From Actinomycetes bacterium (GTDB taxonomy: Bacteria > Actinomycetota > Acidimicrobiia > Acidimicrobiales > Palsa-688), in NCBI GenBank assembly GCA_021787365.1, contig JAJYMB010000061.1, forward strand, positions 45,918-109,917: 64,000 bases of DNA. The letters run 5' to 3'. The notes below the pieces were generated by a model. It worked only from the letters and a program-made list of their open reading frames with translations, had not been told where the DNA came from and searched no databases. This document shows positions 1 to 9,385 of the stretch, piece after piece. How positions within the stretch are numbered: position 1 is the first letter of the stretch; every line of letters starts with the position of its first letter. A program made the translations under genes and the position numbers.

Positions 1-1314
1 ACCTTGGGATGTGGCCCACTTGCGGACCGCCTCGGCCGCCCCCTTGCGGATCGAACGGGGGCCGATGTCGACGCCCGACATGCGCGAGAGCGCGGAGAAC
101 GGGACAAAGACCGGGCCCTCACCGAGGTCCCGCTCGCGGATGCCGAAGCGCTCCTTGGCCAGCACGACGATCGAGCGGCCCTCTGGCGTCTCGTCGGCCA
201 GAGACGCGAGCTGCGCCGCCTCCGCCAGCTCCTGCTCGCTGGCTCCTCCCACGGCCAAGAACTGGGTCGCCATCCGGTTGCCGAGCGTTATCGTGCCGGT
301 CTTGTCGAGGAGCAGCGTCTGCACGTCCCCCGCCGCCTCCACGGCCCGGCCGCTCATCGCGAGGACGTTCTTTTGCACCAGGCGGTCCATGCCGGCGATG
401 CCGATAGCGGACAGCAGGGCGCCGATCGTGGTGGGGATCAGGCAGACCAGCAACGCGACCAGCACCACGATCGAGATCTGCCCGTGGGTGTGGGTGAGCA
501 GGTCGGCGTAATGGCCGAAGGGCTCGAGCACGACCACCACGGGCAAGAAGACGATCGTGAGGGTCGCGAGCAGGATCGTGAGCGCGATCTCGTTGGGGGT
601 CTTCTGGCGGTTGGCGCCCTCGACGAGCCCGATCATCCTGTCGAGGAACGTCTGGCCTTTTTCGGCCATGATCCGCACCACTATGCGGTCCGAGAGCACC
701 TTGGTGCCCCCCGTGACCGCCGAGCGGTCCCCTCCGGACTCCCGTATGACCGGAGCCGACTCCCCGGTGATGGCCGACTCGTCAACCGAAGCGATGCCCT
801 CGGTGATCTCGCCGTCCGACGGGATTATGTCGCCCGCCTCGCACACCACGAGCTCACCCTTGGCGAGCGCCGACGCCGGCACGCGCTCCTCGGAGCCGTC
901 GCCGCGCAACCGGCGGGCTTCGGTCTCGGCCCTCGTCCGCCGGAGGGTGTCCGCTTGCGCCTTGCCCCGGCCCTCGGCCATCGCCTCGGCGAAGTTGGCA
1001 AAGAGCACGGTGAGGAACAGCCATGCGGTGATCGACCAGGAGAAGAGGCTCGGGTGGGCTACCGCTTCTAGGAAGGTAACCACCGAGCCGACGAGCACCA
1101 CGAACATGACCGGGTTTTTCACTTGCACCTGGGGCGCCAACTTCTTCACCGAACCCCAAAGGGCCGTGCGGAGGATCTCCGGGTCGAACAGGCTCCGTGC
1201 CTGGGCCACGCCCCTCGGGCCATGGTGACCCGCGAGCGGGCTGGCCGGCACCGTCCCAGCCGGCGCGCCTGGTGCCACGGGGCTGGCGAGCGGCCGGGGA
1301 GGGGTCTCTGGCAT
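1..1314 (-). CDS. kdpB: Potassium-transporting P-type ATPase subunit B (partial, 3' end outside window)
   Basis: This is the catalytic, phosphorylated subunit of the Kdp high-affinity K+ pump in the cytoplasmic membrane. The frame read from an ATG at 1314 has paired membrane segments, then the actuator-domain signature [12 protein letters not shown], and later the phosphorylation motif DKTGTIT, whose Asp takes the phosphate from ATP. About 438 codons are visible of a protein normally near 680-700 residues; the ATP-binding domain is cut by the window edge. The N-terminus has a Pro/Ala-rich extension of about 40 residues before the first conserved segment. It follows kdpA with a 2-base gap, so it belongs to the same operon; kdpC is expected just beyond the window. 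Confidence 0.95.
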   Translation of the reverse strand, partial: MPETPPRPLASPVAPGAPAGTVPASPLAGHHGPRGVAQARSLFDPEILRTALWGSVKKLAPQVQVKNPVMFVVLVGSVVTFLEAVAHPSLFSWSITAWLFLTVLFANFAEAMAEGRGKAQADTLRRTRAETEARRLRGDGSEERVPASALAKGELVVCEAGDIIPSDGEITEGIASVDESAITGESAPVIRESGGDRSAVTGGTKVLSDRIVVRIMAEKGQTFLDRMIGLVEGANRQKTPNEIALTILLATLTIVFLPVVVVLEPFGHYADLLTHTHGQISIVVLVALLVCLIPTTIGALLSAIGIAGMDRLVQKNVLAMSGRAVEAAGDVQTLLLDKTGTITLGNRMATQFLAVGGASEQELAEAAQLASLADETPEGRSIVVLAKERFGIRERDLGEGPVFVPFSALSRMSGVDIGPRSIRKGAAEAVRKWATSQG

Positions 1315-1316
1315 AT

Positions 1317-3005
1317 CTAGAAGAGCCCCTTGCTCAACTGCTCGGCTATGGGGCCGAGCGACACCGCGGGGAAGAACGTGAGGCCGCCGACGATCAAGAT
1401 GACGCCTATCAAGAGGCCCACGAAAAGAGGCGTGTCGGTCCTGAAGGTGCCGAGGTTCTCGGCAACGGCCCCCTTGGCGGCGAGCGTGCCGCCAAGAGCC
1501 AGGCAGGGGACGATGATCGCGAAACGCCCGAGAAGCATGGCTACCCCACCCAAGATGTTGTAGAAGGGCGTGTCGCCTGACAAGCCGGCAAAGGCAGAGC
1601 CGTTGTTGTTGGCCTGTGAAGTGAAGGCGTAGAGGATCTCGGTGAAAGCGTGCGGGCCGGCGTTCGAGGGGCCCGCCCTGCCGGCGTGCACCGATACGGC
1701 TATGCCGGTCAGGATGAGCACGGTGAGGGGCATCACGAGGACCCCGAAAGAGGCCAGCTTCACCTCCTTCGCCTGGATCTTCTTGCCGAGGTACTCGGGT
1801 GTCCGCCCGATCATCAAGCCCCCGATGAACACCGCCACTATGGCAAAGAGCAATATCGTGTAAAGCCCGCTGCCGACCCCGCCAGGGGTCACCTCACCGA
1901 GCATCATGCCCGTCAGGAGGCCGAAGCCGCCTATCGGCGTGAAGGAGTCGTTGGCGCCCGAGACGCTGCCTGTCGAGGTCTGGGTGGAGGCTATGTCGTA
2001 GAGGGTGGTCTGCATCGGCCCGAAGCGGACCTCTTTGCCCACCATGTTGCCCTGGGGCTGGGAGACGACATGGGCCGCCGCCACGGCCGGGTTGGGCTGG
2101 TGCTCCGCGTACGAGCTGAAGCCCACCCAGGCACCGAACAATATGGCCATCGCAGCCAGGAGCGCCACTCCTTGGCGGCGATTGCCCACCATCTTGCCGA
2201 AGGTGTAGGTGAGCGCGACCGGGATCGACAGGATCAGCGCGAAAGACAAGAAGTTGGTCAATGCCGAGGGATCTTCGAAGGGGTCGGACCCGTTGGCATT
2301 GAAAAAACCGCCGCCGTTGGTGCCGAGCTGCTTTATCGACTCCATGAAGCCCACCGGGCCGCGGGCTATCACCTGGGTCGTGCTGTTCAAGAAGTCGTGG
2401 ACCGTGACCGGGCCGGCAAGGGTCTGCACGGCTCCTTCGCCGACGAACACGAACCCGGCGGCAAAGGCTATCGGCAAAAGCACATAAAGGGTGCAGCGGA
2501 CTATGTCCACCCAGAAGTTACCGATCGTCGGCGAGTTGCGCCGGGCGAACCCCCGTACCAAGGCGATGGCCACAGCGATGCCGACCGCGGCGCTCACGAA
2601 CTGCTGCACGGTGAGCGCAGCCATCTGGCTGAAATAGCTCATCGTTGTCTCGCCCGCGTAGTTTTGCCAGTTGGTGTTGGTGGTGAAAGACACCGCGGTG
2701 TTCCAGGCGAGCGCGGGGGGGACGGCGCCGAGGTGCTGGGGGTTCAGGGGTAGGCTCCCCTGCAGACGCTGGATGGCGTAAGTGAAAAGGAGCGCCATCC
2801 CCGAAAATACGATCAGGGCGCCCGCATAGCGCTGCCAGGGCTGCTCGACGTCGGGGTCGACACCGATCAGCCGGTAGACGGGCCGCTCCGCCCAGGCAAG
2901 GTAGCGCACCCGCCCCGCGAACACCGCTTCCATGTAGGAGCCGAGGAAGCGCCAGGCGATGCCCAGCACCAACACGAGGGCGACGATCACCCAGAAATAG
3001 CTCAC
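1317..3005 (-). CDS. kdpA: Potassium-transporting ATPase subunit A
   Basis: This is the K+-translocating, channel-like subunit of KdpFABC in the membrane. At 562 aa it has the family's usual length. It has about ten hydrophobic segments and the pore-loop regions expected of the superfamily of K+ transporters, such as [11 protein letters not shown] near residue 110, [10 protein letters not shown] near residue 230 and [13 protein letters not shown] near residue 465. It lies directly upstream of kdpB and directly downstream of kdpF, the standard kdpFAB order. Nothing in the sequence looks damaged. Confidence 0.97.
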   Translation of the reverse strand: MSYFWVIVALVLVLGIAWRFLGSYMEAVFAGRVRYLAWAERPVYRLIGVDPDVEQPWQRYAGALIVFSGMALLFTYAIQRLQGSLPLNPQHLGAVPPALAWNTAVSFTTNTNWQNYAGETTMSYFSQMAALTVQQFVSAAVGIAVAIALVRGFARRNSPTIGNFWVDIVRCTLYVLLPIAFAAGFVFVGEGAVQTLAGPVTVHDFLNSTTQVIARGPVGFMESIKQLGTNGGGFFNANGSDPFEDPSALTNFLSFALILSIPVALTYTFGKMVGNRRQGVALLAAMAILFGAWVGFSSYAEHQPNPAVAAAHVVSQPQGNMVGKEVRFGPMQTTLYDIASTQTSTGSVSGANDSFTPIGGFGLLTGMMLGEVTPGGVGSGLYTILLFAIVAVFIGGLMIGRTPEYLGKKIQAKEVKLASFGVLVMPLTVLILTGIAVSVHAGRAGPSNAGPHAFTEILYAFTSQANNNGSAFAGLSGDTPFYNILGGVAMLLGRFAIIVPCLALGGTLAAKGAVAENLGTFRTDTPLFVGLLIGVILIVGGLTFFPAVSLGPIAEQLSKGLF

Positions 3006-3021
3006 GGGGCCACCTACTGGC

Positions 3022-3111
3022 TCAGAACCGCTCGGGTTTGAACAGCGCCACGCCCAAGTAGGCGAAGACCAGCACCGACACCCCGAGCAATATGGCGTCC
3101 GTCACGCTCAT
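3022..3111 (-). CDS. kdpF: KdpF small membrane subunit
   Basis: This 29-residue protein starts MSVTDAILLGVSVLVFAYLG and ends ALFKPERF. It is a single membrane helix followed by the short charged tail (KPERF) typical of KdpF, which stabilises the KdpABC complex. It sits 16 bases upstream of kdpA, the canonical place. Its ATG overlaps the stop codon of the small ORF before it (ATGA), so the two are probably translationally coupled. Confidence 0.9.
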   Translation of the reverse strand: MSVTDAILLGVSVLVFAYLGVALFKPERF

Positions 3112-3191
3112 ACGCGTTCCAGGCCCTTTATGAGCAGCAGCATGGCCACCACGAACACCACCGTCCCGAGGACAGAGAGCAAATCAGCCAT
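3108..3191 (-). CDS. 27-residue putative membrane peptide upstream of kdpF
   Basis: The short frame begins MADLLSVLGTVVFVVAMLLL and ends KGLERV: one predicted membrane helix and a basic tail. A GGAGGT lies about 15 bases before the ATG, which is rather far. The stop overlaps the kdpF start as ATGA, an arrangement typical of coupled operon genes. It lies between kdpE and kdpF. I do not recognise a named family. Its composition and coupling suggest a further small partner of the Kdp pump, but that is inference; it could also be a leader peptide that couples translation into kdpF. Confidence 0.55.
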   Translation of the reverse strand: MADLLSVLGTVVFVVAMLLLIKGLERV

Positions 3192-3282
3192 GTGGCCCAG
3201 GCTCGCACCTCCGGCGCGAACAGGACGTGAACCCGGCCGGCCCAGCCGTGAATAAAATGTGGACCGGCCCGCGCCGAGGGCC

Positions 3283-3966
3283 TCAGCTCGCCGACAGGCA
3301 GTAACCGATGCCCGGGGCCGTCCGCAAAGACACGCCTACCTTTCCCCCGAGCTTCTTGCGCAACCGGTACACGTAGACGCGCAGGTACTCGGCTTCCGCG
3401 CCGTAGGCACCCCCCCAGATCTGCTGGAGGATCATCTGGTGCGTGCAAGTCTTTCCGGCGTGGCGGGCCAAGAAAGCGAGGAGCTCGAACTCCTTGGCCG
3501 TGAGCTCCAGGGGCTCGCCGCCCACGGTGGCCTGGTAGTGGGCGAGGTCCAAGTCGAGGGGCCCGACCGAGATGTGGCCGCCCCCCGGCGGTGGTGCCCC
3601 GGCGTAACGCAGGGCCGTGCGGATGCGCGCCTCGAGCTCGGCCATGCCGAAGGGCTTGGTCACGTAGTCGTTGGCCCCCCCGTCGAGCGCGGCTACCTTG
3701 CGGTCCTCGAGGGCTGTCGCCGAAAGCACGATGAGGGGCACCTCGCTCCAGCCCCGGACACGCCGGACGACCTCGAGGCCGTCCATGTCAGGCAGGCCGA
3801 GGTCGAGCACCACGACGTCGGGGGAGCGCAGGGCTATGGAGGCGAGCCCCTCGTCGCCGCTGGCCGCCAGGAACACCGTGTGGCCGCGCGCCGAGAGCGC
3901 CACCTTGAGCGCCCTCTGGAGCGCCTTGTCGTCGTCGACCACGAGGACCCGTGCCACAGCTGTCAC
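3283..3966 (-). CDS. kdpE: KdpE-type response regulator
   Basis: An OmpR/PhoB-family response regulator of 227 aa that should activate the kdp genes when phosphorylated by the adjacent kinase. The receiver domain (about residues 5-115) has the acidic pocket (VVDDD), the phospho-acceptor Asp in VVLDLGLPDMDG and the Lys in YVTKPF. The C-terminal winged helix (about 130-227) ends with the DNA-recognition region VYVYRLRKKLG. I chose the GTG at 3966 because it overlaps the kinase stop as GTGA; a second GTG at 3957 is possible. The longer upstream reading is only the kinase gene in another frame. Confidence 0.92.
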   Translation of the reverse strand: MTAVARVLVVDDDKALQRALKVALSARGHTVFLAASGDEGLASIALRSPDVVVLDLGLPDMDGLEVVRRVRGWSEVPLIVLSATALEDRKVAALDGGANDYVTKPFGMAELEARIRTALRYAGAPPPGGGHISVGPLDLDLAHYQATVGGEPLELTAKEFELLAFLARHAGKTCTHQMILQQIWGGAYGAEAEYLRVYVYRLRKKLGGKVGVSLRTAPGIGYCLSAS

Positions 3967-5447
3967 GACTCCGGGACGCTCGGGAGGGTGAACACGAACT
4001 GCGCCCCCCCTCCTTCGCCGAGCCAAATGCGCTCGCCGTGGGCTTCCAGGAACGCCCGCGCGATGGCGAGCCCGAGCCCGCCCCGACCGCCGGCTTCGCG
4101 CCGCTCGAACATCTCGAAAAGATGGGCGCGCTCCTCCTCGGGCACACCGGGGCCCCGGTCCGACACCGAAAGCTCGACCTTGCCCCCCGGGCCTGGGCGT
4201 GCTCCTACCCTGACCGCTTCGCCGGCCGGCGAGTAGCGGAAGGCATTGTCGAGGAGGTTGGCCAGGACCTGGCGAACGAGCACCGGGTCGACGTCCACCA
4301 GGGGCAGTTCCGCCGGAACTTGCCAGGAGACCTCCCCGCTCTGGCCCGAGCGCCCGAGCACGGCCAGCGCCTCTTCTACCAGGTCGATCACGGCGCAGGG
4401 CTGCCGGCGCAGCTCCAGGGTGCCCGACTGGATCCGTGTCATGTCCAAGAGGTTGCAGACCAGCCTGTCCAGGCGGTCAGCTTGGGCGTCGACCAGTTCG
4501 ACCAGTTCCTTCACCTCGCCCGGGGCGAGGGACGAGCCGCTCTCGAGCAGGGTGGACGCCGACAGCTTTATGGTAGCCAAGGGGGTGCGCAGGTCGTGGG
4601 AAACGGCCCCGACCAGGGACCTGCGCACGCGGTCCACCTCGCCGAGCAGGCGGGCGCGCAGCGCCTCCTCACGCAGCGTGGCCCTCTCGAGGGCCAGGGC
4701 GAGGTGGTTGGCGAAGGCGCGCAGCAGCTCCTGGTCCTCGCGCCCGGCTCTGGCTCCGCGCACCGCCAGGAGGCCGACCGCCCTGCCGGTCGCCGCCAGG
4801 GCCACGACCTGGTAGCCGGGGTACGGCGCCTTGGGCGTGCCGGCGCGCGCCGGCCGAGAGGGCCCGAGGGAGACCGGCGGTGCCCCGCCGGCTGCGAGGT
4901 GAGCTAGCTCCTCGGGAGCCAGCGGCTCGCCGGCGGAGGCGACCAGCTGCAGCCGCCCGTCCACGGGGAGCAGGAGAGAGACGCCTTCCAGGCCAAACTC
5001 CGAGCGCACCGACTCGACGATGGTCCCGAGGAGCTCGGGACCGGGCAGCTCACGCACGAGCAGTTCGGAGACGTCGAACAGGCGGCGTACGTCCGCCGCC
5101 CGCCGCTGAGACTCGGAGCGTGCCGAGTTGGCGGCCGCGACCACCCTGGCCACTATCACGGTCACTGCCGCGTACACCGCGAGCGCGACCCAATCCGACC
5201 CCCGGGCAACGTCGAAGGTGTAGTAGGGCCGCAGGAAGAAGAAGTCGTAAGCGAGGAAGCACAAGGTGGCGGCCGCCAGGCCCGCCCCGAAACCACCGAT
5301 GCTCACGCCTCCCACCACGGGGACGACAAGCACCAAGGCTGTCGTGGCAGCGTCGAGGTGAGAGCGCACAGGCAGCAGGGCAGCACCGAGAACAGCCGCC
5401 ATGGTGAGCGCTGTCAGTACCCCCAACAGCGCCCGCCGCCTGGGCAC
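3963..5447 (-). CDS. KdpD-like sensor histidine kinase lacking the N-terminal sensor domains
   Basis: A membrane histidine kinase of 494 aa, the likely partner of KdpE. It has a block of membrane segments (about residues 8-115, including the KdpD-typical DFFFLRPYYTF), a GAF-like region (about 145-265), the dimerisation box SHDLRTPLATI, the N-box LLDNAFRYSP, and the G boxes DRGPGVPEEE and GGLGLAIA. Standard KdpD is near 850-900 aa with an N-terminal KdpD domain and a USP domain; both are absent. The start is taken as GTG 5447, preceded by AAGGAAG at 6 bases, just after the TrkA gene ends at 5482. The reading frame extends further upstream but only as a shadow of that gene. Confidence 0.85.
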   Translation of the reverse strand: MPRRRALLGVLTALTMAAVLGAALLPVRSHLDAATTALVLVVPVVGGVSIGGFGAGLAAATLCFLAYDFFFLRPYYTFDVARGSDWVALAVYAAVTVIVARVVAAANSARSESQRRAADVRRLFDVSELLVRELPGPELLGTIVESVRSEFGLEGVSLLLPVDGRLQLVASAGEPLAPEELAHLAAGGAPPVSLGPSRPARAGTPKAPYPGYQVVALAATGRAVGLLAVRGARAGREDQELLRAFANHLALALERATLREEALRARLLGEVDRVRRSLVGAVSHDLRTPLATIKLSASTLLESGSSLAPGEVKELVELVDAQADRLDRLVCNLLDMTRIQSGTLELRRQPCAVIDLVEEALAVLGRSGQSGEVSWQVPAELPLVDVDPVLVRQVLANLLDNAFRYSPAGEAVRVGARPGPGGKVELSVSDRGPGVPEEERAHLFEMFERREAGGRGGLGLAIARAFLEAHGERIWLGEGGGAQFVFTLPSVPES

Positions 5448-5481
5448 GCCCAGCTTCCTTGACCCTGCCGTGCGCGTCCCC

Positions 5482-6237
5482 CTAAGCCCCGGCGAGCCCC
5501 CCGCTAGGGGGCGTCTGGCCACTCCCGTTGCCCGCGGGGGCGGCCGGGGCGGATGCCGGCCGGAGCCCTGCCGGCCCGCCGGGGGCCACCAGGAGCGACC
5601 GCACCGTGTCTTCGGACTCCGGGGAGGCGAGCACCAGCACCTCGTCGCCCGGTTCGAGGACGGTGTCGCCCCGCGGGACGACGACATGGGCATGGCGGAC
5701 CACGGCCACCACGCTCGCGTCACGGGGCAGGCCGAGCTGGGCCAGTTCGACGCCGGCGGCGGGCGACGCCGGCGCCAGGGTCACCTCGACCAGGTGCGCG
5801 CCCGAGGATTCAAGCTGCATCAGGCGGACGAGCGAGCCCACCGAGACCGCTTCCTCGGTGAGGGCCGCCAGGAGGTGCGGTGTCGAGACGGCCACGTCGA
5901 CGCCCCAGGTCTGGTTGAAAAGCCAATGGTTCTTCGGGTGGTTGACCCGGGCGATGACCCGGGGCACCGCGAACTCCTGCTTGGCGAGGAGCGAGACCAC
6001 GAGGTTGTCCTCGTCGTCACCGGTGGTCGCCACCACAACGTCGGCCGTGGCCAGCCCGGCCAGGTCGAGTGCCGAGACCTCGCAGGCGTCCCTCACCATC
6101 CACTTGAAGCCGAGGTGGGCCCCGCGGCCCGCGACGTCGGGGTCGATCTCGATGACGAGCACGTCGTGGCCGGCGTCCTTCAGGTCGAGAGCAAGGTACG
6201 TGCCGACGTTGCCGCCCCCGGCGATCACCACGTTCAC
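5482..6237 (-). CDS. TrkA/RCK-family potassium uptake regulator (second of two)
   Basis: A cytoplasmic nucleotide-binding regulator of 251 aa. The N-terminal RCK_N domain has the Rossmann motif GGGNVGTYLA and the acidic end of beta-2 (VIEIDPD). The RCK_C domain covers roughly residues 140-215. A Pro/Ala/Gly-rich tail of about 30 residues follows. RCK proteins gate K+ channels or transporters by sensing NAD(H), ATP or c-di-AMP. It overlaps the other TrkA gene by 4 bases and precedes the KdpD-like kinase by 34 bases, so these genes read as one potassium operon. The most likely partner is the divergent APC permease. Confidence 0.88.
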   Translation of the reverse strand: MNVVIAGGGNVGTYLALDLKDAGHDVLVIEIDPDVAGRGAHLGFKWMVRDACEVSALDLAGLATADVVVATTGDDEDNLVVSLLAKQEFAVPRVIARVNHPKNHWLFNQTWGVDVAVSTPHLLAALTEEAVSVGSLVRLMQLESSGAHLVEVTLAPASPAAGVELAQLGLPRDASVVAVVRHAHVVVPRGDTVLEPGDEVLVLASPESEDTVRSLLVAPGGPAGLRPASAPAAPAGNGSGQTPPSGGLAGA

Positions 6238-6899
6238 GGGCGCGGCCCTTCGGCGAGGCGCGCCTCGACGGTCCCGATCGCCCCGGCGTCCATGGAGATG
6301 TACAGCACATCACCATCCTGGCCGAGCGCCCCAGGCTTTGGGACACACGCCTTGCCGGCCCGCGAGAGGGCCACCACCTTGGCCACGCCGGGAGCCTCCA
6401 GCTCGTCCAGCCGGTAGCCGACCCAGCTCGCGGGCAACGAACGCTCTATCATCACCACCTCGCCGTGAGGGGCGGACCACTCGGTCACCGTCCGCTCCGG
6501 CACCAACCGCTGCAACACCTGTTCGACGGTCCAGGCTACGGTAGCCACGGTAGGGATGCCGAGGCGCCGGTAGATGGCGGCGCGGCGGGGGTCGTAGATG
6601 CGCGCCACGACGTTGGGTACCTGGTAAGTCTCCTTGGCTATGCGTGCCGTCAGGATGTTGGAGTTGTCGCCGTTGGTGACCGCGGCCAGAGCGTCCGCAC
6701 CGGCGATACCGGCTTCCTCGAGCGCGTCGCGGTCGAACCCGAAGCCCACCACGGCTTTGCCGCCCCAGTCCATGGCCAGGCGCTGAAGAGCACGGTTCGA
6801 CTTGTCGATGACCGAGACTTCGTTGCCCTCACGCGACAAGGTGACGGCCAGCTGGGAGCCCACCCTGCCACACCCGACTACCACAACGCGCACAGACAC
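6234..6899 (-). CDS. TrkA/RCK-family potassium uptake regulator (first of two)
   Basis: A 221-aa cytoplasmic protein with an N-terminal Rossmann motif (VVVGCGRVGSQLA), the acidic sugar-binding end of beta-2 (VIDKS) and a C-terminal RCK_C domain (about residues 135-210). It is the first gene of the minus-strand potassium operon. The 118-base gap to the divergent APC permease must hold both promoters. Tandem trkA genes next to an APC-family permease are a common actinobacterial arrangement. Which nucleotide it binds cannot be told from the sequence alone. Confidence 0.88.
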   Translation of the reverse strand: MSVRVVVVGCGRVGSQLAVTLSREGNEVSVIDKSNRALQRLAMDWGGKAVVGFGFDRDALEEAGIAGADALAAVTNGDNSNILTARIAKETYQVPNVVARIYDPRRAAIYRRLGIPTVATVAWTVEQVLQRLVPERTVTEWSAPHGEVVMIERSLPASWVGYRLDELEAPGVAKVVALSRAGKACVPKPGALGQDGDVLYISMDAGAIGTVEARLAEGPRP

Positions 6900-7017
6900 T
6901 CATGCAACACGCTCGGGCCTCCTGGCACAACTCGATGGGCGACGCTAGCTTTGGCCGAGGCCGGACCGTGCCATGCGCCGGGCCCGGTGACGGAGCTGGC
7001 AGAATGGCCGACCACCA

Positions 7018-9372
7018 ATGAGCACGTTGACCAGCCTCGTCGAGCCTCCCCCGGCGCCCACCCCCCCGGTCCTGCCCGAGCCCTTCCTCTACCGGGTAAA
7101 GAACCTGCTGCTCGGCCGGCCCCTGGTCACCGAGGAGCTGACCAGCGAGCGGCTCGGGACGCTCATGGCGTTGGGCGTCCTGTCGCCCGACGCCATCTCC
7201 TCTTCGGCGTACGGCACCGAGGAGATGCTGGTCGAGCTCGTGCGGCCGGTCGGCCTGGCCGCCTTCACCCTCGTGCTGCCCGTCACCTTCGCGCTGCTGG
7301 TGGTGCTCTTTTTCGTCACGATGTCCTACCGCGAGGTCGTGATGGTCTACACGAGGGCCGGCGGCTCCTACGTGGTGACGAGGGACAACTTCGGCCCCAC
7401 GGTGGCCCAGGTGGCGGCCGTGGCGCTCCTCATCGACTACACCGTCACGGTGGCCGTGCAAGTTGCGGCTGGCACCGACGCCCTCGCTTCGGCCTTCCCG
7501 ACGCTCATCGCCTACAAGACCGAGATGAGCGTGGCGGTGGTGGCCCTGCTCGCGTACGCGAACCTGAGGGGTATCCGAGAGGCTGGCCGGATCTTCGCCT
7601 TCCCGACCTACTTTTTCATCTTCGCCATGGGGAGCATGATCATAGCCGGCATAGTGCGCTCCCTCGTCGGCGACCTCCCCGTCTACTCGGTGCACCGGGC
7701 CGGCATGTACCCCTTCGGCCACGCAGGCAACGGGCTCCTCTTGGGCGCGTCTTTGTTCATAGTCCTGCGCTCTTTCGCCAACGGAGGCTCGTCCCTCACC
7801 GGCGTCGAGGCGATCTCCAATGGGGTGAGCGCCCTGCGGCCTCCCGAGGGCCGGCGGGCCAGGAAAGTCTACGTGCTCATGAGCGTGACGCTCGGTTCGC
7901 TCGTGCTCGGCGTCTCGTTCCTCGCCCGCTGGACGCACGCAGCGCCGTTCCTGGCCGGGGCGCCGACCGTCATATCCCAGGAGGCCCACGCCGTTTTCGG
8001 CTCGGGCCCCTTGGGCCACGGGCTGTTCTACATGGTGCAGCTGGCCACTCTGCTCATCTTGTACACGGGTGGCAACACGAGCTTCAACGGCTTCCCGTTC
8101 CTGGCCAGCTTCGTGGCGGGCGACAGGTTCCTGCCGAGGAGGCTCACCCAGCGGGGCCACCGGCTCACCTTCTCCAACGGGATCATCGTGCTCGCGATCG
8201 TCGCGATCGCCTTGCTCGTCGTCACCGACTCCAACGTGACCTCGCTCGTCGCGGTGTACGCGATCGGCGTCTTCACCGGTTTCACGATGGCGGGCGCCGG
8301 CCTGTCCAAGCACCACCTGGCGCAGCGGGAGCCGCACTGGCGCCACAAGTTGGTCATAAACGCGAGCGCGTCGGCGCTTTCTTTCGTGGTCGTGCTGGTT
8401 CTGGCCGTAGCCAAGTTCAGCCAAGGAGCGTGGACAGTCGTGGTCCTTTTCCCCCTGCTAACGATGGGACTGATCCGGCTCAACCGCCGGTACCGGGCCG
8501 AGGCACAGGTACTGGAGGAGGGGGCAATGAGCGCTTCGGAAATGCCGGTCTTGCGCCGCCACGTCGTGTTGGTGTTCGTGGACCGCTTGGACCTCGCCAC
8601 CGCCCGCGCCATCCAGTACGCCCGCACACTCAATGCCGATGAAGTGAGGGCGGTCCATTTCCTCTTGGACAACCAGGCCGCCCAGCACCTCAGGGAAGCC
8701 TGGGAGCGCCTGATGATCCGTCGCCTGCCCCTCGAGATCCGCGAGTGCCGGGACCGCCGGCTCGCCCGGGCCGCGCTCGAACTCGTGAGCTCCACGCTCG
8801 CGGGCGACGAGACAGAAGTGACCGTGCTCTTGCCCAGGCGCCTGTACTCCTGGGGCTGGAGCCACCTGCTCCACGACCGCACCGCCGACCGGTTAGCCGC
8901 CGCCGTGGGGCGCCTGCCTCACGCCACGGCGACCGTCGTTCCCTACCAACTGGGCAAGTTGCGGCCGAGCGGCAAGGCCCCCGAGGCGCAACGGCGCCCT
9001 GACAAGGCGGCTCACAGACGGGCCAGGGAAGAACCCCGAGAAGAGCTGGTAGTCGCGGCAGAAGGTCGCGTCCCCATCGGGGACGTCCGGTGGCGCCAGC
9101 GCGCCCGTGTCGCAGGCCGGGTGACCTCGGTGCAGGTCCAACCGTGGCAGGGTGCACAGGTGCTCTCATGCACCCTTTCCGACAACACCGGGTCGATCCT
9201 CCTCGTCTTCACCAGGCGCAGCGTCCCTGGCGTAGAGACCGGGGTGGCGCTCATGGCCGAGGGCACCGTCGGGGAGTACGAGGGCCGTCTCGCCATTCTC
9301 AATCCCCTGCACGAGGTGCTGAAGCGGGCACCGTTCGACCCCATGCAGACGGGGCACACCGGCGGCACCTAG
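7018..9372 (+). CDS. APC-family permease (KimA/KUP-like potassium transporter candidate) fused to a C-terminal OB-fold
   Basis: A 784-aa membrane protein. Residues about 45-490 carry around twelve hydrophobic segments of the APC superfamily, with TM1-like SPDAISSSAYGTEEML and YTRAGGSYVV as in KimA-type permeases. A cytosolic alpha/beta segment follows (about 510-650, starting VLVFVDRLDLATARAIQYA), resembling a universal-stress-like domain. The last 90 residues (from RVAGRVTSVQVQPWQGAQVL) look like an OB-fold (tRNA_anti type). In related genomes the OB-fold protein is, to my knowledge, usually a separate small gene beside the permease and trkA genes; here one uninterrupted frame joins them. 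The divergent trkA genes suggest K+ as the substrate, but an amino acid cannot be excluded. Confidence 0.82.
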   Translation: MSTLTSLVEPPPAPTPPVLPEPFLYRVKNLLLGRPLVTEELTSERLGTLMALGVLSPDAISSSAYGTEEMLVELVRPVGLAAFTLVLPVTFALLVVLFFVTMSYREVVMVYTRAGGSYVVTRDNFGPTVAQVAAVALLIDYTVTVAVQVAAGTDALASAFPTLIAYKTEMSVAVVALLAYANLRGIREAGRIFAFPTYFFIFAMGSMIIAGIVRSLVGDLPVYSVHRAGMYPFGHAGNGLLLGASLFIVLRSFANGGSSLTGVEAISNGVSALRPPEGRRARKVYVLMSVTLGSLVLGVSFLARWTHAAPFLAGAPTVISQEAHAVFGSGPLGHGLFYMVQLATLLILYTGGNTSFNGFPFLASFVAGDRFLPRRLTQRGHRLTFSNGIIVLAIVAIALLVVTDSNVTSLVAVYAIGVFTGFTMAGAGLSKHHLAQREPHWRHKLVINASASALSFVVVLVLAVAKFSQGAWTVVVLFPLLTMGLIRLNRRYRAEAQVLEEGAMSASEMPVLRRHVVLVFVDRLDLATARAIQYARTLNADEVRAVHFLLDNQAAQHLREAWERLMIRRLPLEIRECRDRRLARAALELVSSTLAGDETEVTVLLPRRLYSWGWSHLLHDRTADRLAAAVGRLPHATATVVPYQLGKLRPSGKAPEAQRRPDKAAHRRAREEPREELVVAAEGRVPIGDVRWRQRARVAGRVTSVQVQPWQGAQVLSCTLSDNTGSILLVFTRRSVPGVETGVALMAEGTVGEYEGRLAILNPLHEVLKRAPFDPMQTGHTGGT

Positions 9373-9385
9373 GGGCTCGGGCGCC

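Noticed and set aside
5448..5723. Longer KdpD-like kinase reaching back over the trkA gene
   Set aside because: The added residues are an Arg/Pro/Ser-rich out-of-frame reading of the trkA C-terminus and contain no KdpD or USP motif.
6900..7017. Possible potassium or c-di-AMP riboswitch before the APC permease
   Set aside because: The gap is only 118 bases, shared by two divergent promoters, and I could not recognise the conserved core of a ydaO-type element.
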